Shown here: positions 63,775 through 64,000 of the stretch, one piece after another
How positions within the stretch are numbered: the stretch's first letter is position 1
Layout of the letters: every line of letters begins with the position of its first letter
NCBI RefSeq assembly: GCF_009933255.1
Contig: NZ_MAEI01000053.1
Location: 1 to 64,000 of the forward strand
Source of the DNA: Enterococcus diestrammenae
Lineage (GTDB): Bacteria; Bacillota; Bacilli; Lactobacillales; Enterococcaceae
Length of the DNA stretch: 64,000 nucleotides
Reading direction: 5' to 3'
Notes under the pieces: model-generated
What the model was told of the DNA's origin: nothing
The model's database searches: none
What the model saw: only the letters and a program-made list of their open reading frames with translations
Translations under genes and position numbers: made by a program

Positions 63775-64000
63775 TTATTCCTTTGTTTCCTCTTGATAAT
63801 TTTGCAAAATCTCCAAAAAGATAGCCCCGTATTTATCAAGCTTATTTTCACCAATTCCTTTGATTTGCAACATATCTAAGCGACTCTCTGGACGTTTTTC
63901 TGCTAATTCTCTTAACGTTTGATCGGAGAAAACGACATATGGTGGTAAATTCTGATCCGTAGCCAGTTCGTAGCGCTTTTGCCGTAGTAGTTCAAACAAG
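63775..64000 (-). CDS. recQ: RecQ-type helicase, C-terminal part
   Basis: Only the last 74 or so codons are in the window; the gene continues past the right edge. LFELLRQKRYELATDQNLPPYVVF, then LAEKRP and MLQIKGIGENKLDKYG, is an HRDC domain, which binds DNA at the C-terminus of RecQ helicases. RecQ unwinds DNA for repair. An HRDC on another helicase is possible, but RecQ is the usual owner in Firmicutes. Confidence 0.8.
   Translation of the reverse strand, partial: LFELLRQKRYELATDQNLPPYVVFSDQTLRELAEKRPESRLDMLQIKGIGENKLDKYGAIFLEILQNYQEETKE

Overview
The window looks like about 64 kb of the chromosome of a low-GC Gram-positive lactic acid bacterium, most likely an Enterococcus or close relative. 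The evidence is the type-B RNase P RNA beside gpsB, the recU-PBP1a, nth-dnaD and ynzC-tkt-lexA neighbourhoods, FabT-like and LexA-like operators of the Firmicute type, strong AGGAGG ribosome sites, and frequent TTG/GTG starts. The genus call is inference; no species is claimed.

Positions 1 to about 4,390 are accessory. A minus-strand operon carries a RepA_N-type replication initiator with four palindromic iterons inside its own gene, three small unknown proteins, a solitary C5-cytosine methyltransferase and another small protein. A frameshifted gene and a decayed HicB antitoxin lie at the left edge. This fits the replication module of an integrated conjugative element or plasmid. It meets the chromosome next to a T-box-like leader (about 4,391-4,728) that no longer sits beside the gene it should control.

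From 5.1 to 64 kb the window is core chromosome: RNA and DNA helicases (cshB, a Cas4-like/XPD helicase, the recQ end), cell-wall and division genes (gpsB, PBP1a, a GH73-LysM glucosaminidase, murI, uppP, mupG), DNA maintenance (recU, nth, dnaD, recJ, lexA), RNA genes and enzymes (rnpB, rnz, a truncated-function RNase PH fused to an XTP/dITP pyrophosphatase, rlmL-like methyltransferase), metabolism (tkt, cysK, apt, fabI), transport (a four-gene glutamine-type ABC operon, NptA, Pit with its DUF47 partner, a P1B ATPase, MscS), signalling (cbpB, perR) and translation (trpS, rpsT). Most transcription units end in clear hairpin terminators.

The most interesting signal is the SOS circuit. LexA-type boxes lie before lexA, before the 785-residue helicase, and as a pair framing the promoter of an unrecognised 66-residue membrane protein just after lexA. 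In Bacillus the cell-division inhibitor yneA sits between lexA and ynzC-tkt; here that slot is empty and the small SOS gene is on the other side of lexA. It is a candidate for an unrelated SOS division checkpoint protein. Other points worth a second look are a dispersed intergenic repeat family (at least four copies), loss of both phosphate-binding arginines in the RNase PH domain, a terminator-like hairpin in the rpsT leader, a GntR/HutC-like operator at mupG, and the orphan T-box.
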